The notes beneath the pieces are model-generated. The model was not told where the DNA came from, searched no databases, and saw nothing but the letters and a program-made list of their open reading frames with translations. A stretch of 64,000 nucleotides of DNA. Source: Arctopsyche grandis (Eukaryota; Arthropoda; Insecta; Trichoptera; Hydropsychidae). How positions within the stretch are numbered: the stretch's first letter is position 1; each line of letters starts with the position of its first letter. The translations under genes and the position numbers were made by a program. Location: assembly GCF_051622035.1 (NCBI RefSeq), contig NC_135360.1, positions 10,468,001 to 10,532,000 of the forward strand, written 5' to 3'. Positions 48,483-60,630 of this stretch are shown one piece after another.

Positions 48483-49930
48483 TACCCATACTGGAGCTCT
48501 CCGACACGTTTCCGTATAGCACAATCAATATATTGATGTTCGTTTACGTATCAAACGAGCTTAGCCCACACACTCCACCCACGGACATCCGGTGAACAAT
48601 TCACCTTTTTTGCTGCACAATAACCTGACTAATTAACTCTCAAACTCGTCGATGCTGAAATACCTCTCAATTCATCTAAGATCAAATTGAAAGTGTGTAT
48701 GTTGTTGTTGTTGTTTTTCTTTTCAACGCCATTTTAATTGTATTGGTTTTTTTTCGGTATCAATTTTTAACGAGATGAGCCGTACACTTCCCGCTCTCGC
48801 TTAATTAGACACAATGATCTTGATTAAGTTCATGATTCCCCCAGCATTGCGAACACCAGACAATTGAACCAAATTAAATTGATAATAAGGAGAGCGAAAC
48901 GCACCAGACGTAGACGCTTTAGCGTTATTTAGCACACCGCTGCTGACACACCTTCCGAAATAGTGGTTAATTAAAACCCAAATCCAATTTATTACTCAGT
49001 ATGTATATAATTCCATATCCGTTACAATACAAGTTCTACATATATGTACATGTGTACATACATACATATACATATATTGTATAATGTTAAGGAGTATTTA
49101 AATTTTTTTTGTAATATCATATAAATTTTTTTTCAACGCATTCCAAACTCATGCGAAGAAATGAAAGACAATGAAGAACGTCATTTGAATTTAAATGTAC
49201 TGATGTGAAAATTCCATATGGCTATTGAATTGTTTTTAAACGGTCGCAACATCTAAATAATTCCCGTTCATATGTGCGTTCATAAAATAATCTAAATATG
49301 TATGTGCGGAATGCTACTGTCCAAATTTGTTTATTCTTCTCTATAGATATGTTTATTTATTTTTAATGAATCGGCTGGATGCCTTGGATATCTTGACTCG
49401 ATACTTACATAGTCCTCTCCCGTGTAATTGCTTCACATTTTTAAATGTAGATGAGTCAGACAGACGTCTTGTGTTTGGTCGACCGTCATACATGTACATA
49501 TAGTATAATATGATGTGTACACTTCTCAATCTTGTCAAACCGATTTATATACATATGCAAACTCAGAGCTGTTCCTATATCTTACGATTTTACCGTATCT
49601 TTGTACATCCTCTTAATTATTGCCTAAAATCATAATGGAATGAGTCTTAATCTTGGGAAATTTCATTTAGGGGTTAAATTATCTTTCTTTGCGGTAACAT
49701 TTCGATGCATTAGCAGTAGATCAACTCAACAAAGGTACATCTCGATTCTGGGATGCGTATTTTTCTTCGTACTGTCAAGTTCAATGAAATGAGGCATAGT
49801 AGATTCGTATACATTTTATTTCCTTCGGATATGTCACCTGTGGCTCAATTGAGAAAAAGCGATCAGAAATGGAAGATCAATCACTCTTCGTCATCTCCTT
49901 CTTTTGTGTCACTTTGACACACTTTGAAAT
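48483..49930. other. Intergenic DNA
   Basis: No gene or classifiable repeat. Confidence 0.5.
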
Positions 49931-49948
49931 ATTGTAGACATAATATGC

Positions 49949-50253
49949 TGTAGCGTGGAAGTGTAGAGGGATTTTCGAGATAGAAAAAGGCGCAGCAACG
50001 GTGATAGAGGTAGTTTATTGTTGTTGATCCGTCAGCCTGCCGGCTCAGAATAAAGCACGGACCAAAACCGCCCAATGTTTATACCCACCGGGTACTCTCC
50101 GCACAGAGAGATCATGGGCCGCGAGACCCTATTGGTTGTTGTATCTGGCTCGTTTATACGCCGAGGTATTTTTGGCGCGAACGCGTGATCAGGTGATCAG
50201 CGATAAGTAAACCAGTGGTCGACGAGCACCAATCACCTAATGTCTACGTTACA
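49949..50253 (-). mobile_element. Solo LTR-like element, copy 2
   Basis: On the minus strand it starts TGTAACGTAGACA and ends CCACGCTACA, with GGTTTACTTATCGCTGATCA, CGTTCGCGCCAAAAA, a TATA box (GGGTATAAACA) and AATAAA in the same order as the copy at 30295-30613. The right-hand end could instead lie at 49933 (TGTCTACA), which would make 321 bp, close to copy 1. No target duplication seen. Confidence 0.6.
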
Positions 50254-50259
50254 ATACTT

Positions 50260-51470
50260 TATGCATTATCTATTAACATACATATGAATTGATAAATTAA
50301 ACTAGAGGACCGTCTTCACAGAAGGAATATTATCTGACAGGTGTATCAGTGATTTGCCAGGACCAAAACGATGCTTGCTGATGTATCAGCGACTTTCCGC
50401 AGAGCAAGTCGCTTTCAAACATGGCACTAACGTCTCACCGGTATCTATCGCTGTCATCCCCCTGTCATAAAGGTAGAACCGCGATTTTGAAAAGCTCGAA
50501 TTTCCAATTTTAAGCCGTAGAACGAATCTTCCTCTGGTTCTCTCCACGCCCAACACCCAAGAAGAATCGCTCCAGATTTTAAAGCATACACAACTCAAAG
50601 CAGTCACTATTGAGTATTGATCCAGCGTCCGATAATTCCCACATGCTTTTCGACCGCTCTTTTTTCCAGTCGATGTAGAATGCAACCAAAACCACAACTC
50701 TTCTTCACCAGACGAATGCGACGTTGCATAACATTCGACCTGATCTTCGAACGCACTACGGCCTTTGTAACACCTCTGCGAAGAGGCACAACGGACCGAG
50801 ACAGTTATTGTCAACCACCAGTGCAGTATTGATGTATTTGCGCGTCCATCATCATTCACCAGCTCTACGCTATATACGGAGTTTGCGGTTGCGGGCTGTC
50901 AATTACATTCGAGTCACACACAAGGACAATCGCCGTTAAATCCGCGGACGCACGTGTTCGTACGTACGTACGTTTGCAATCGATCTCCAAACGGGTGGCC
51001 ATTTTGAAAAATGGTGGCTGTCGTAGCAGTTTTTGTTGAGTCTGTAAACAACAGGGATTTTGTCGTGGAGTTGATCGCCCATTGTCTTGATCCTTGGTCG
51101 CCAATGGTCTGTAAATTCATTGTTTTTATTTCTTATGATCTGTTGTATTGTATTTATATATTTCTTCCTTCCATTCTGTGTAATAACGAAACAATCGAAT
51201 TGCATACATTGGGGTATATTACACTATCAATATTATCACACGACTTACGCCTATCGAGATCTGTGTTGATTTGTTATTATCGTGATTATCCGCGATACTA
51301 GAAGCACGATCAGTATTGATAGTGTGATACCCCTCATTGACTGGTTTCTGAGATGCAGGTTTAAGGTGCAGATACACAGAAGGGCGAAATCACACAGGGA
51401 AGAACGGCACATCGTGTGGTTGACTCCCCGCTTTGGGAGTTCTCCTACATTTCTTCAAATATGGGATACA
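50260..51470. other. GC-richer stretch with overlapping ORFs, unassigned
   Basis: Composition is more balanced than the surroundings. ORFs reach 157 codons on the minus strand (50386-50859), but they overlap on both strands and I recognise no motif. There is a CGTA run at 50961-50972. It could be an old transposon or an untranslated exon. I see no firm gene. Confidence 0.4.
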
Positions 51471-51472
51471 CC

Positions 51473-51590
51473 GTTATCGATCACTGTCAAGCAAGGATAA
51501 ATACAAGGGTAAAATTTTACCGAAAACACTCCAGGGGGTGATTTTGGGGACGGTGTGTGCTGGGCGTGCAAGGAATGCCACATTTTTCAC
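51473..51590 (-). repeat. Dispersed repeat family D, copy 2
   Basis: On the minus strand: AAAATCACCCCCTGGAGTG, then the core ACAGTGATCGATAAC (51473-51487), matching 46099-46260 in order and spacing. Confidence 0.55.
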
Positions 51591-52536
51591 TGATTGAAAT
51601 GTTCAAATTGGAAAATGTTGCCATAAAAATGGTGCTTCTATATTTGCATACATGTGTTTGTATTTGCTGTGGAAGGCATTTCCTTCGATGTATCTGCTCT
51701 AAATCGTACCGTTCCAAAAGCAACATTGGAAAAATTTACGTTGGTTAATTCACTAATACGACCTTCGAAAGCGAATAGCGTTTGTTTTTGGGAACCTTCG
51801 ATTCTGGTGCATTATGGATATAGTTCGAGTTGAATCGTTGCATGTGTTGCGCGACGCATTATGACCGTCCTAATACACATATTCATCGTGAATCCTATGT
51901 GTATTTTTGTGACAAATCTTGTATGTATGTATGTACGAGATGGCGTCGGCATACATAATTCAGGAGGCTGGAAAAATTACAATTTTACATTTGAACTGAA
52001 AGGCGACAATTGTAATTCAAATTTGAGCCTTCGGAGCGGCGTTAGCAGGCGAGCGCAACAAGTCGACGGAACGCGCTAGAATTCATAGAATTTATATTGT
52101 ACTCTCGGGTCGTAAATATTGAAAATTTCGAAGGCATGTAGTGTTGTTTTTAAATATAAATGTTTAAAATAGTTCTCGGCGTGGTCACATAGGTTAGATA
52201 TTATATATTCTTTGGAATTGTTCTTATCGTACATCGCGTGTTGAAAATGTGCCGCATCTACATTGTATGCACGTGTAAGAATTAGAAACAATGTTTTTTT
52301 TTATTTAAAGTTACAAATTTTTAAATTGAAAAAACTATGTACATATATGCAAAATGAAATAAATCTATGTCAACATGAAACAGTTTTTTCAGGCAGTGTA
52401 GCGAGTAAACAGTCTTTATTAATGTTTTGCGCGACTTGGCGCAAGGTCGTTATAGGGTTGGTTTCATTTTCATTTGTGTTTCATTTTCAATTCATTTGTT
52501 TCATTAAGATTTAGGACGTAGACACTTGGGTTTGTG
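51591..52536. other. Intergenic DNA
   Basis: No supported gene. Confidence 0.5.
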
Positions 52537-52580
52537 ATTTCCCGGTACACGGGACGGAGTTCGGGATCCCGGAACATGAT
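52537..52580. repeat. CCCGG-rich fragment, possible hAT-like remnant
   Basis: TTTCCCGG, GGGATCCCGG and related motifs lie in 45 bp. It resembles the CCCGGG-rich hAT-like ends in this window and may be the far side of the element interrupted at 52851-53138. Confidence 0.35.
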
Positions 52581-52850
52581 ATAAATATGTATTTTTTCAA
52601 TTTTATCTATTTTTAATTAATTAAATATAAAGTTCATTTACTTACAAAATATTTAAAAAAAAAGTAAAAAACATATCTGAAAAATAAATTATTTATAAAG
52701 GTAAATTTATTTGAAATGGCTCCTTAAGAATACTAAAATATTTAAATAATATTCCGAAAGCCTATTCCTAGATTTGGCACAAATATTTAATGCAATGTAT
52801 GTAATTAACTATTTTACTTTCGGTTGAAGTTGGTTTTATAGTTAACTGTC

Positions 52851-53138
52851 TGAACCCGGCATGCGCTGCAATGCCACAATAACGCATGCAATTCCCGTGC
52901 CTGTTGCCGTTCCCGTTTCTCGATGTGTTTCGATAAGTGAATGTTTCAGTTTCAAATTAATATTTAATAATCAAATTAAATTACAGTGATGATAATTTGT
53001 CGGAAAAACGCAGGCGGCGAACACATTTGAAATTATTCAATTGGTTGTTTATTTTACCCTAACAACTCAGGTGGAGACGCGAAAACATTTGAAATTATTG
53101 CGTTGCAATGCCACTAATTCCCGTTCCTGTTTTTGGGT
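52851..53138 (-). mobile_element. Helentron-type element, truncated 3' half
   Basis: The reverse complement matches 3390-3570: GCGTTATTGTGGCATTGCA, ending GGGTTCAG at the 52851 side, with the ATTTCAAATGTTTTCGCG block near 53090. The 5' terminal part present in copy 1 is missing here. It abuts hAT-like sequence at 53139. Confidence 0.65.
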
Positions 53139-53149
53139 GATTTTTTTAT

Positions 53150-53292
53150 AGAAACCATCGCGGACATTTTTCATTTTTCCCGGGATTCGAGTTACATTTA
53201 CATTTTTCCCGGGATTCGAGATGAGAATTTCCGGGACATAAAAAATTCCGTTAATTCTAGGGAATTTCTGCCCCATTAAAACCCTAGCAGAC
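53150..53292 (-). mobile_element. hAT-like terminal fragment
   Basis: On the minus strand it starts CTAGGGTTTTAATGGGGCAG and has CGGAATTTTTTATGTCCCGG, then a doubled unit containing CTCGAATCCCGGGAAAAATG (tandem copies within 53165-53222). The CTAGGG start and CCCGGG motifs resemble hAT-like ends, and it is related to 8440-8510. Confidence 0.55.
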
Positions 53293-53321
53293 ACACAGAA
53301 AGTCGCGGCACGCGTTTTCGT

Positions 53322-53432
53322 TTTTTAGATAGTTTTGCACATGTTAAAAACTGCTAGCACGGATTATCTATGCCAGGGCACCCATGCTTAAATCTTTGTA
53401 TTGACATATATTTAACAGTGATCGATAACGAC
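53322..53432 (+). repeat. Dispersed repeat family D, copy 3
   Basis: GTTAAAAACTGCTAGCACGG, ATCTTTG and TTGACATA lead into the core ACAGTGATCGATAAC at 53415-53429, in the same order as at 46099-46260. Confidence 0.5.
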
Positions 53433-53659
53433 GATTCTCCTATTTAAAAAAATGTAGGTGAAAATTGTCGAAAAAAAACAACACATAGATTTTTCACCAC
53501 GGGAGGCCAAGAACGTGCCCGTGTCATTTGATTCATTGTGTTTTCGTCTTAATTTTTGCCTGTTTGCCTTAGTTCTGTGGTGTCATTACGAGATTGCAAA
53601 CCAAGACAACACCTATAGCCAACTGTAAATACGTACTATATATATTTAACATTTAATTA

Positions 53660-53880
53660 AAATATTGGTGACAAATGAGGGTAGGTGGCCAATTTGGCAG
53701 GATCCGCTTAAACAGTAAAATCAGATAAATTGGCAAACTCTGAAAGGAAACGATCGACCTGGAGTCACATACATCCAAAGTCTGGCTAGTAACACTGGAT
53801 CAGGGTTCGAACCCGTGACCCCTCAGTTGCAAGCATTATACGCTTTCCACTTAGCTATGTTTCTGGTTATATGTACATAC
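53660..53880 (-). mobile_element. tRNA-derived SINE, nearly full head and body
   Basis: The minus strand reads ACATAGCTAAGTGGAAAGCG (A box), then GGTTCGAACCC (B box), then GTGACTCCAGGTCGATCG, TTTCAGAGTTTGCCAATTTA and TGTCACCAATATTT. This is the clearest tRNA-like head in the window and defines the family with 60631-61078. Confidence 0.85.
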
Positions 53881-53899
53881 ATACATACCCGATTATTGA

Positions 53900-55440
53900 A
53901 ATAGAAACTTGAATCTCGTCTAAATATTACATCCATGCATTCAGATCTAAAACGGATTATTTTGTTTTCATTTTATCCAAACTTTCTCGAAACGATCAAA
54001 GTCTGATTTCGCCTTATAAATAATTTCTATCGTCGTGTTATGTTCTGTTGATCATTCCATTCCTACACTTGGAATTGATGATGGAAACAGACGCCTTGGA
54101 GATTTCAACGCTTCGGCTATGTTTAGGTCTCCCATGTTTGAATGTTTATAAATTGGGTATGTTTACGTTTCGAATTATGGACTAAAGCAAACGCTATGCT
54201 CCATTTTTTATATACATACATATGTATGCATGCATGAACATACATACACCAACATGGCCGCTAATGGGAACTTTGAATTCAAAACCGGTAACATTGAACA
54301 AGAAGCTCATTAAAAAAAAATAGTATCCTTCCCTAATGAAATTTCATCTACACATATACATACATACATATGTATATACTAAATACGAATGCGAGATAAT
54401 TCAGTCACATCCTCCCGGTTCATTAAAATTTTACCACGAACAAATTATCAATCTACACTGTATTCTGGATATATTGCGGATGTCGCTAACTTCTATCGAC
54501 CCACTTCAAACGGCGCTATTTCCTTTATACAAGATATAATTATATATCGTATATTTACTTGGTACATGTCGTTGAAGACTAAGGTGCTTTAAATCGTGCG
54601 ATTTGTCCGGGATCACGATTTGAATAATTCATTTTGGTATTACGGCGATTTTGTGAATATCAGTTTAAACAATTAAACACGTTTTAAGTTCGATATCGTC
54701 ATTTTGGTAATAATAAGAATTCGCAATCGCAAATTACGGTTAAGGGATGAATAGAAGGCAATGATTAATTGATAAGCGGTATTGAGTTGTATTGAAAATT
54801 AGTTCTCCCTCCCCTCCTTATCCTTGTGTTTCAGGTTATAATCAATTACCTCTATATTTCTGAGTCTACAATGTGTATACAGTGTCAGTCACGCTATCGC
54901 ATGCTGTCAACATTAGCGTGGAAGTCAAGGTTTCTTGTTCTTGCCAAGCCCAGATCGAAATTTATAAACGTCAATGCGTCAAAAGTTAACAATCGTATAT
55001 AATATATGCGGTTTTTGAGCTAAATCTATTTGAAGATGATATGAAATATTTATTGTAAAACTTATCTTACTTGGCAGACTAAATTAGAGCGATGTTTAAC
55101 TTACATACATACATAAAAAGAGTGTAAAAATATTATTTTAGCGTCTTTACTTTTTCTTTTAACAATTTTCGAACAAATGTTTACTCTTAGCACTTGCTAT
55201 TGGGAAGAGTAAATGTAAAAGCACGGAATCGCTTGGGTTAAAAAGTACTTAATTAAAATAAAATCATGTTTATTTTTTGACTACTTCACATCGGACTCAA
55301 ATGTGATGTATATATGTATACGAGTATATTTAAGTTATATACAACTTTAAATCAATTGAGATTGATCTTATCGAAACAGAAAAATTTACGTCTCCAAAAT
55401 CTCTTAGTAAAGCAATGGGAATCCACGTGAGAAAACTTTA
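53900..55440. other. Intergenic DNA
   Basis: No gene or classifiable repeat. Confidence 0.5.
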
Positions 55441-55444
55441 ATAA

Positions 55445-55600
55445 CCAGCAAACATAGCTCAGTGGTTAGCTTATGTGTTAGCTTATAATGTCTTAATATG
55501 CTTTCATTGTTGAAACGGTTCCAAATAAATACATAGGCAACCTATCCTTACTTGTCACCATTATTTGAATATATGTAATTTCAAATTTATAATAATAATG
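55445..55600 (+). mobile_element. tRNA-derived SINE with internal deletion
   Basis: AACATAGCTCAGTGGTTAGC (A box) is joined directly to TTTCATTGTTGAAACGGTTC and TTGTCACCATTATTTGAAT. The B box and mid body are deleted. Confidence 0.75.
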
Positions 55601-56980
55601 TTTTAAATTTATATAATGTACATATGTATGTACAAATTTGACCATAGGCATCGCCATGGGGCAAAAACCGGTATAATAAAATATAAATTAAAAAAAGTGA
55701 CACGATGAAATGGTTTCGTGACAAAAATTATTACTTATACACATTTTTTTTTAAATTTTTTATCATTTTACCTAGATATATAACGATACATGGAGTTTCG
55801 CTGAAGCGTGTGTATCTTTTTTTGTACATTTTTCTAATATCATTATTATTTTTAAATTTGGTGAACATGTCTCATGTAGGTCGTATTCTTTTTGTTTAAT
55901 CAACGTTTATAAATATGTAGTTGACTTTTTTTAACGATTACTATAATTTGATTAAAGTCTGGACTACTTCAGATACAATCATCTGCACGCAACGCAAAAA
56001 TGCAACGGTATTTTTCGCCGTTATTGATGTTTTCACGTATGATTGAAGTTAAGCTGTCGCTATATCTAAAATAGATATTTATAAAAAAAAACTAAATCGG
56101 ACTCATACTTCCAGCCGATCCATATGATGATTGCAATAAATAACGCATACATATATGCAGTATGTAATACACTCTTGTCTCTGTGACGTATTCTAATCTG
56201 ACAGTTGTAAAAGTCTAACATCGCGACAGCGGCGAGTAAGCTTTGTCACGCAATTTATAGATTAAAATCATACTTCTGTAACATTTTCCGACGCGAATAT
56301 GATAATTTTCCTCAAGTCGGCTGTTAAAATGTTTAACGTTTGTGTCGTTCGTAATTTTCCACTGTGTCAGCCGAATTGAGAGATTTCCTTCGATTGAATT
56401 TTCCACTTTTAGTACTGGAATGCACATCCGTCATCCTCACAAGGTCGTCCTTGCGAATAATGCGAACAGAACGGCCCCTCCCCAATTACTAAGAGGGGTT
56501 AGTTATGGGGGGGTGGTAGTGGTTGGGGATGGTTTTGGCACCAGATCACTTGGCGCCACACTTACGACGCCTACGCTATTTTCGCATTCGGCCGACGACT
56601 GGCTCCTTTCATCTTCGAAAACCGTCTACTATCGATTCGCGGAATGATTTTCGTGGATTTTTCCTTTTTCGTTCCCGCTTTTCGAATGTTTGCTCTGGCG
56701 AGCGCAATTCGACGCTCTTCGATCTCTGTCCACAAACATGAGAAGATCACATAGTTCATATATTTTCATATTATTATTCTCTTACGTATGTGTATGTATG
56801 TACGTATCTATGTATATCCCTGGCCCGATTTTCCCAGCATCGAAATAATATGCGACTCCATATATTATCACTTTATGACATGCTCGCGTATCGACGATGG
56901 ATAATCGGCAAATAGCGCACAATTTCGCAATAGTCAAATGCGCATGCGCGCTGTGGAAAATTCACACTGACTTACATATA
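55601..56980. other. Intergenic DNA with a GC-richer part at 56340-56740
   Basis: The GC-richer part gives overlapping ORFs (to 101 codons) but no recognisable motif or clear splice context. No gene called. Confidence 0.45.
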
Positions 56981-56988
56981 TACATATG

Positions 56989-57215
56989 TTACAGTCGAAG
57001 TGTATTTTCAGTTGTAATATATTATATTTTGACCATTTCGAATATAATTCGCCATATTAATCAACTTACGTGAGTTAGACGGAATATATTCCAACTAGTC
57101 AAAATATATTACAACTGAAAATACATTTCAACTATCAACTTATTACGTGGGTTAGACGGAATATATTTCAACTAATCAAAATATATTACAACTGGAAGAT
57201 ACACTTCAACTGTAA
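56989..57215. mobile_element. MITE with inverted ends and an internal tandem duplication
   Basis: The ends are inverted: TTACAGTCGAAGTGTATTTT at left, TTACAGTTGAAGTGTATCTT at right (inverted), then CAGTTGTAATATAT in both. Two tandem units of about 72 bp (57064-57133 and 57137-57211) share GTTAGACGGAATATATTCC-like and CAAAATATATTACAACTG blocks. Confidence 0.75.
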
Positions 57216-58195
57216 CATATATGTAAATATTTATATATTATATTTCAAAGCACGTTGGTGTAAAAAGTCAGTAGTTACTCTTCGACTATATTATAATACA
57301 TTTCATTATTATTTTGCTTAACGGAACTAACTCGTACAAGTTATTTTGATGCCCGTATGTTAATAAACGACTACTATTACCTAAATTACTCATGTGGGTT
57401 GTGTCCCAAAAGAAAAACCAATTGTGCAATGTTCAATTGTAGCTCCATTAAAGTTTTTGCTGTCAAATTTGGGACAAACACCAAATCCAAATCTATGAAA
57501 TATTGTGTGAAATTTTGATTTGAGAAATGTGAAAAGTAGAACAGTATTGCATTGTGAGCTGTATTGCCAAATAGTCCCGAGACAGTAGCTATTATGACAC
57601 GGGGGTATGCGGTGCATGCAAACACTTGGGGTCGGCCCTCTGGGAGGATCTCGAAATATCAATGTGACGATGTCTATAAACCAGTTTCTAGATTTGTTAC
57701 TATCGAAATACAATTACATGAATTATTTTGTCTATGAATATGATATTTTTTGTAATTTTTAATGTGCATTCTATACTTTGCTAATTACTGTTACTAGTAT
57801 AGAATGCACATTTAATAAGTTCAGTCGAAAAATCCAGACTTATTTAACTTGAAGAAGCTTAGAAAATGCCTTTGTAAGATGTGATTGCAGAATTTTCAAA
57901 TTTAAATGCAAGGAAGGACATATTAAATTTCCATGTTCATTTATTAAATAAAAAATAGGGGAGCATTTTTGGTAACTTTTGCATGCGGGCAAAATTTTTC
58001 TAGTTACGCAACTAACTCTAGACTACTTAGTTTAAGCTTAATATTTTGTAGGCTTTGCACTGATTTTAAAATCCAACTTTGGAAACATTTTTGTATCATT
58101 CAATTTTTAATCATTTCCCTGCTTCAGACTAATACGCATTTTACACATGGATAAAAAATGAAGTTCTTCTCCAATTTCTGGCGATACATTTCTGA
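57216..58195. other. Intergenic DNA with a perfect hairpin
   Basis: No gene. A perfect 16-bp stem (57761-57776 with 57797-57812, 20-nt loop) stands alone. Confidence 0.6.
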
Positions 58196-58203
58196 TTGAA
58201 ATA

Positions 58204-58355
58204 GCAGTGGCGTGCGGTGAAAATATTCCTGTTTTTGCCGCACAGCCTATGAGCAGCCAACGGTATGACGTCACCTAGTCCCCTTGTGTCCTGCTTGCGC
58301 GCACGTAACTAAGGCTGTGCGACAAAACAGGAAGAATTTCACGGCACGCCACTGC
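58204..58355. mobile_element. 152-bp MITE with about 45-bp inverted repeats
   Basis: Both ends read GCAGTGGCGTGC, then GTGAAA-T-TTCCTGTTTT and CGCACAGCCT (inverted at the right end). TA flanks both sides (58202-58203 and 58356-58357), though in such AT-rich DNA this may be chance. The CAGTGGCGT start also resembles the hAT-like MITE at 3756. Confidence 0.8.
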
Positions 58356-58359
58356 TACA

Positions 58360-60015
58360 TACATACATATATGTATTAGCTTGAACTTAAAATCCACTTC
58401 TCTGTAAAATTGTATATCCATGTACAGATATGTACATTTCAACGTTGATTCTTCATTTGAGGTGTACGCTCGAGGCATACGACCATTTTTTCTGTAAAAT
58501 TGCAATTACACTTACTCATTTGCACTTTCAACCACACTCGGCTAACGCAATTCTGGTTTACATTGCTCGTACGTTGGTTCATGATGTTTATTATAATTCG
58601 ACATTGCATCATCTCGCACAAAATTACCCTAACAATTTTTCCACGAGTTTGAAAGGTCAGTTTTTTTGTTCCCAAAAATTTGTACTGAACTGTTGTGCAA
58701 CACACTGCTCTAAGGCACTTTCATACAAAAGGATCAATATGAACGTTCACTCGCATGACTTTTTTCGTTCTTTCAAAATAAAAAATTGTATATTTTATAC
58801 GGTGGCAGTCTTCACCTGGACTGGTATCGCTCACTCAGCAAAATTACAACACAATCTACCCACAAGCAGCCGAATTGCTTTCAATCCAATCTACCGGTCC
58901 ACATTGCTCTGATCCATCTCGTTTGTGGACGGCCACGCTCTCTCTCGCACCTCTCCCGTTTCTTCTGTTGCTCTCTCCCCGTGTATCCAACAAGTGCCCG
59001 GCTCTGGAATGGGGTAACTACCCTTTCCAGCGGGAACCTACATACACGTGCACAAGTATACGACCGTATCAGGTCGGACTTACCCTTGCTTTGCGCCCGC
59101 GTTGAATCTTGACCCCCCTCCCAGCATCGGCGAGATTTAATACGACCCAACTTTTTATGCCCATAAATATTTTATAAGATGCGACCTGAAAGTGTTATCG
59201 GAGACGCATTTATTTAAATGTATAATGATCCGCGACCCAGACGTGCAGCGATTGTGCAATAGCGCATGTGGTAGGTACAACATACATAAGTAGACGAAGC
59301 TTTCTGTGAACGAGGGCTTTTCTGTGAAAATCTAGGAACTTAGATTCGTCTGAGTGTTTATTCGTCCTGAATAATTGAATTCCCCTTTTTATACAGTTGT
59401 TTTGTGAAATTGTGAGCACTCTTCACTATTGTTTAGCTCAGAACTCGTGGCTAGTTGAGCGTGATTTTTTTTAATTTCCTCCTTTTCTTTCTAAAATAAA
59501 AGTGTTTAATCTAGATCGGTGGTTTTCAAAGTTCGAACGGACGTTAACCTCTAATAAATCTACTGTATCTATAGGGGCCGCTGAAAAGATCGGATTTAAC
59601 CCATTGATTTTCATTGAAATTTTGACCCTTTCATTAACAACTAGCGGAAGTATTCGGCTCCGTTTGGGGTAAAATTTTTATAATAAAACTTTATAATTAT
59701 AATACATTGAAAGTTATTTGGTATTACAATGAATTGGATGGATGAAAAGTGTTATATAATACTTCCGTAGGTACAATCAATTCTCCTATAATAATACGCT
59801 GAAAGATGTAAGGAAAAAAATAAAATTAAGAAATAAATGAAAATATAAAAGGGCGTTATATCCTTTCATGCTTTCATAGAATTTCATTAATTTTTGGGGA
59901 ACATATTTTGTATGGAAAAGTCTTTGTATTTCTGCATCCGTCGACTGGAATGGCGATTGACGTGTGAGATCTAGCCTCTTTGATTATATAAGACTGTTTG
60001 TCTTAAACGGAATTG
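58360..60015. other. Intergenic DNA
   Basis: No supported gene. A frame near 58960-59112 reads ARLWNGVTTL, faintly like a LINE reverse transcriptase tail. A short inverted pair, CGGAAGTATT and AATACTTCCG, lies at 59645-59770. Confidence 0.4.
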
Positions 60016-60018
60016 GAT

Positions 60019-60160
60019 TATTTCATTTCATTGTTGAAACGGTTCCTCACTAAATTGTCAAAACCATTCAACCATTCTACCTACTAACTGTCACCACTAT
60101 TTAAATATGATTTCAAATTTACAATATAGAAATTTATATATTTACAAGTTTAATACGATA
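60019..60160 (+). mobile_element. tRNA-derived SINE, 3' part
   Basis: TTTCATTGTTGAAACGGTTC, TGTCACCACTATTTAAAT and the following AT-rich tail match the SINE body at 60790-60900. Confidence 0.75.
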
Positions 60161-60559
60161 TATGTCGCTTAGAGGCATATATCCTAGGATTTACGTAGGA
60201 AGGAAAAATATAAAATTTTAAATGAAACTGAAAAATAATACAAGACATTAAATTTGCATATAAGATGGTTGCGCTTGCGTCAAAATGAGTCTACTTATTT
60301 TAACCCGAGAGGAGCCAGACAGCTCCTTCGTCAGTTAATTGTATCTTGTGTATCAAATTATATAGATAATTCATTAAATTGTATGTTCATTTATGTATGT
60401 AAATAATTTGAATTTAAATTACAAACCTTTAAATCAATAGTCAATACTGTGGCTGGAACTGTGACAATAACAAGTTCATTTTTTATTCAACAGCATTACA
60501 TAAGAGTAAAATTCTATTTCCGATTGTCTGATTTTATCTTGCCATTCGTGTTATTGGGA

Positions 60560-60589
60560 ATTCGTGTTATTGAAATCATATAATCATAT

Positions 60590-60623
<34 letters not shown>

Positions 60624-60630
60624 ATAATAT
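60560..60630. repeat. AATC tetranucleotide microsatellite
   Basis: About eight ATCA/AATC units with ATATAATC variants, directly before the full SINE. Confidence 0.9.

Noticed and set aside
50386..50859. 157-codon minus-strand ORF
   Set aside because: Overlapping ORFs of similar size exist on both strands, and I recognise no motif, signal or splice context. Kept only as an unassigned stretch.
58786..59112. LINE reverse transcriptase tail (ARLWNG motif)
   Set aside because: Only one short motif matches, and the flanking translation does not follow the expected order of blocks.
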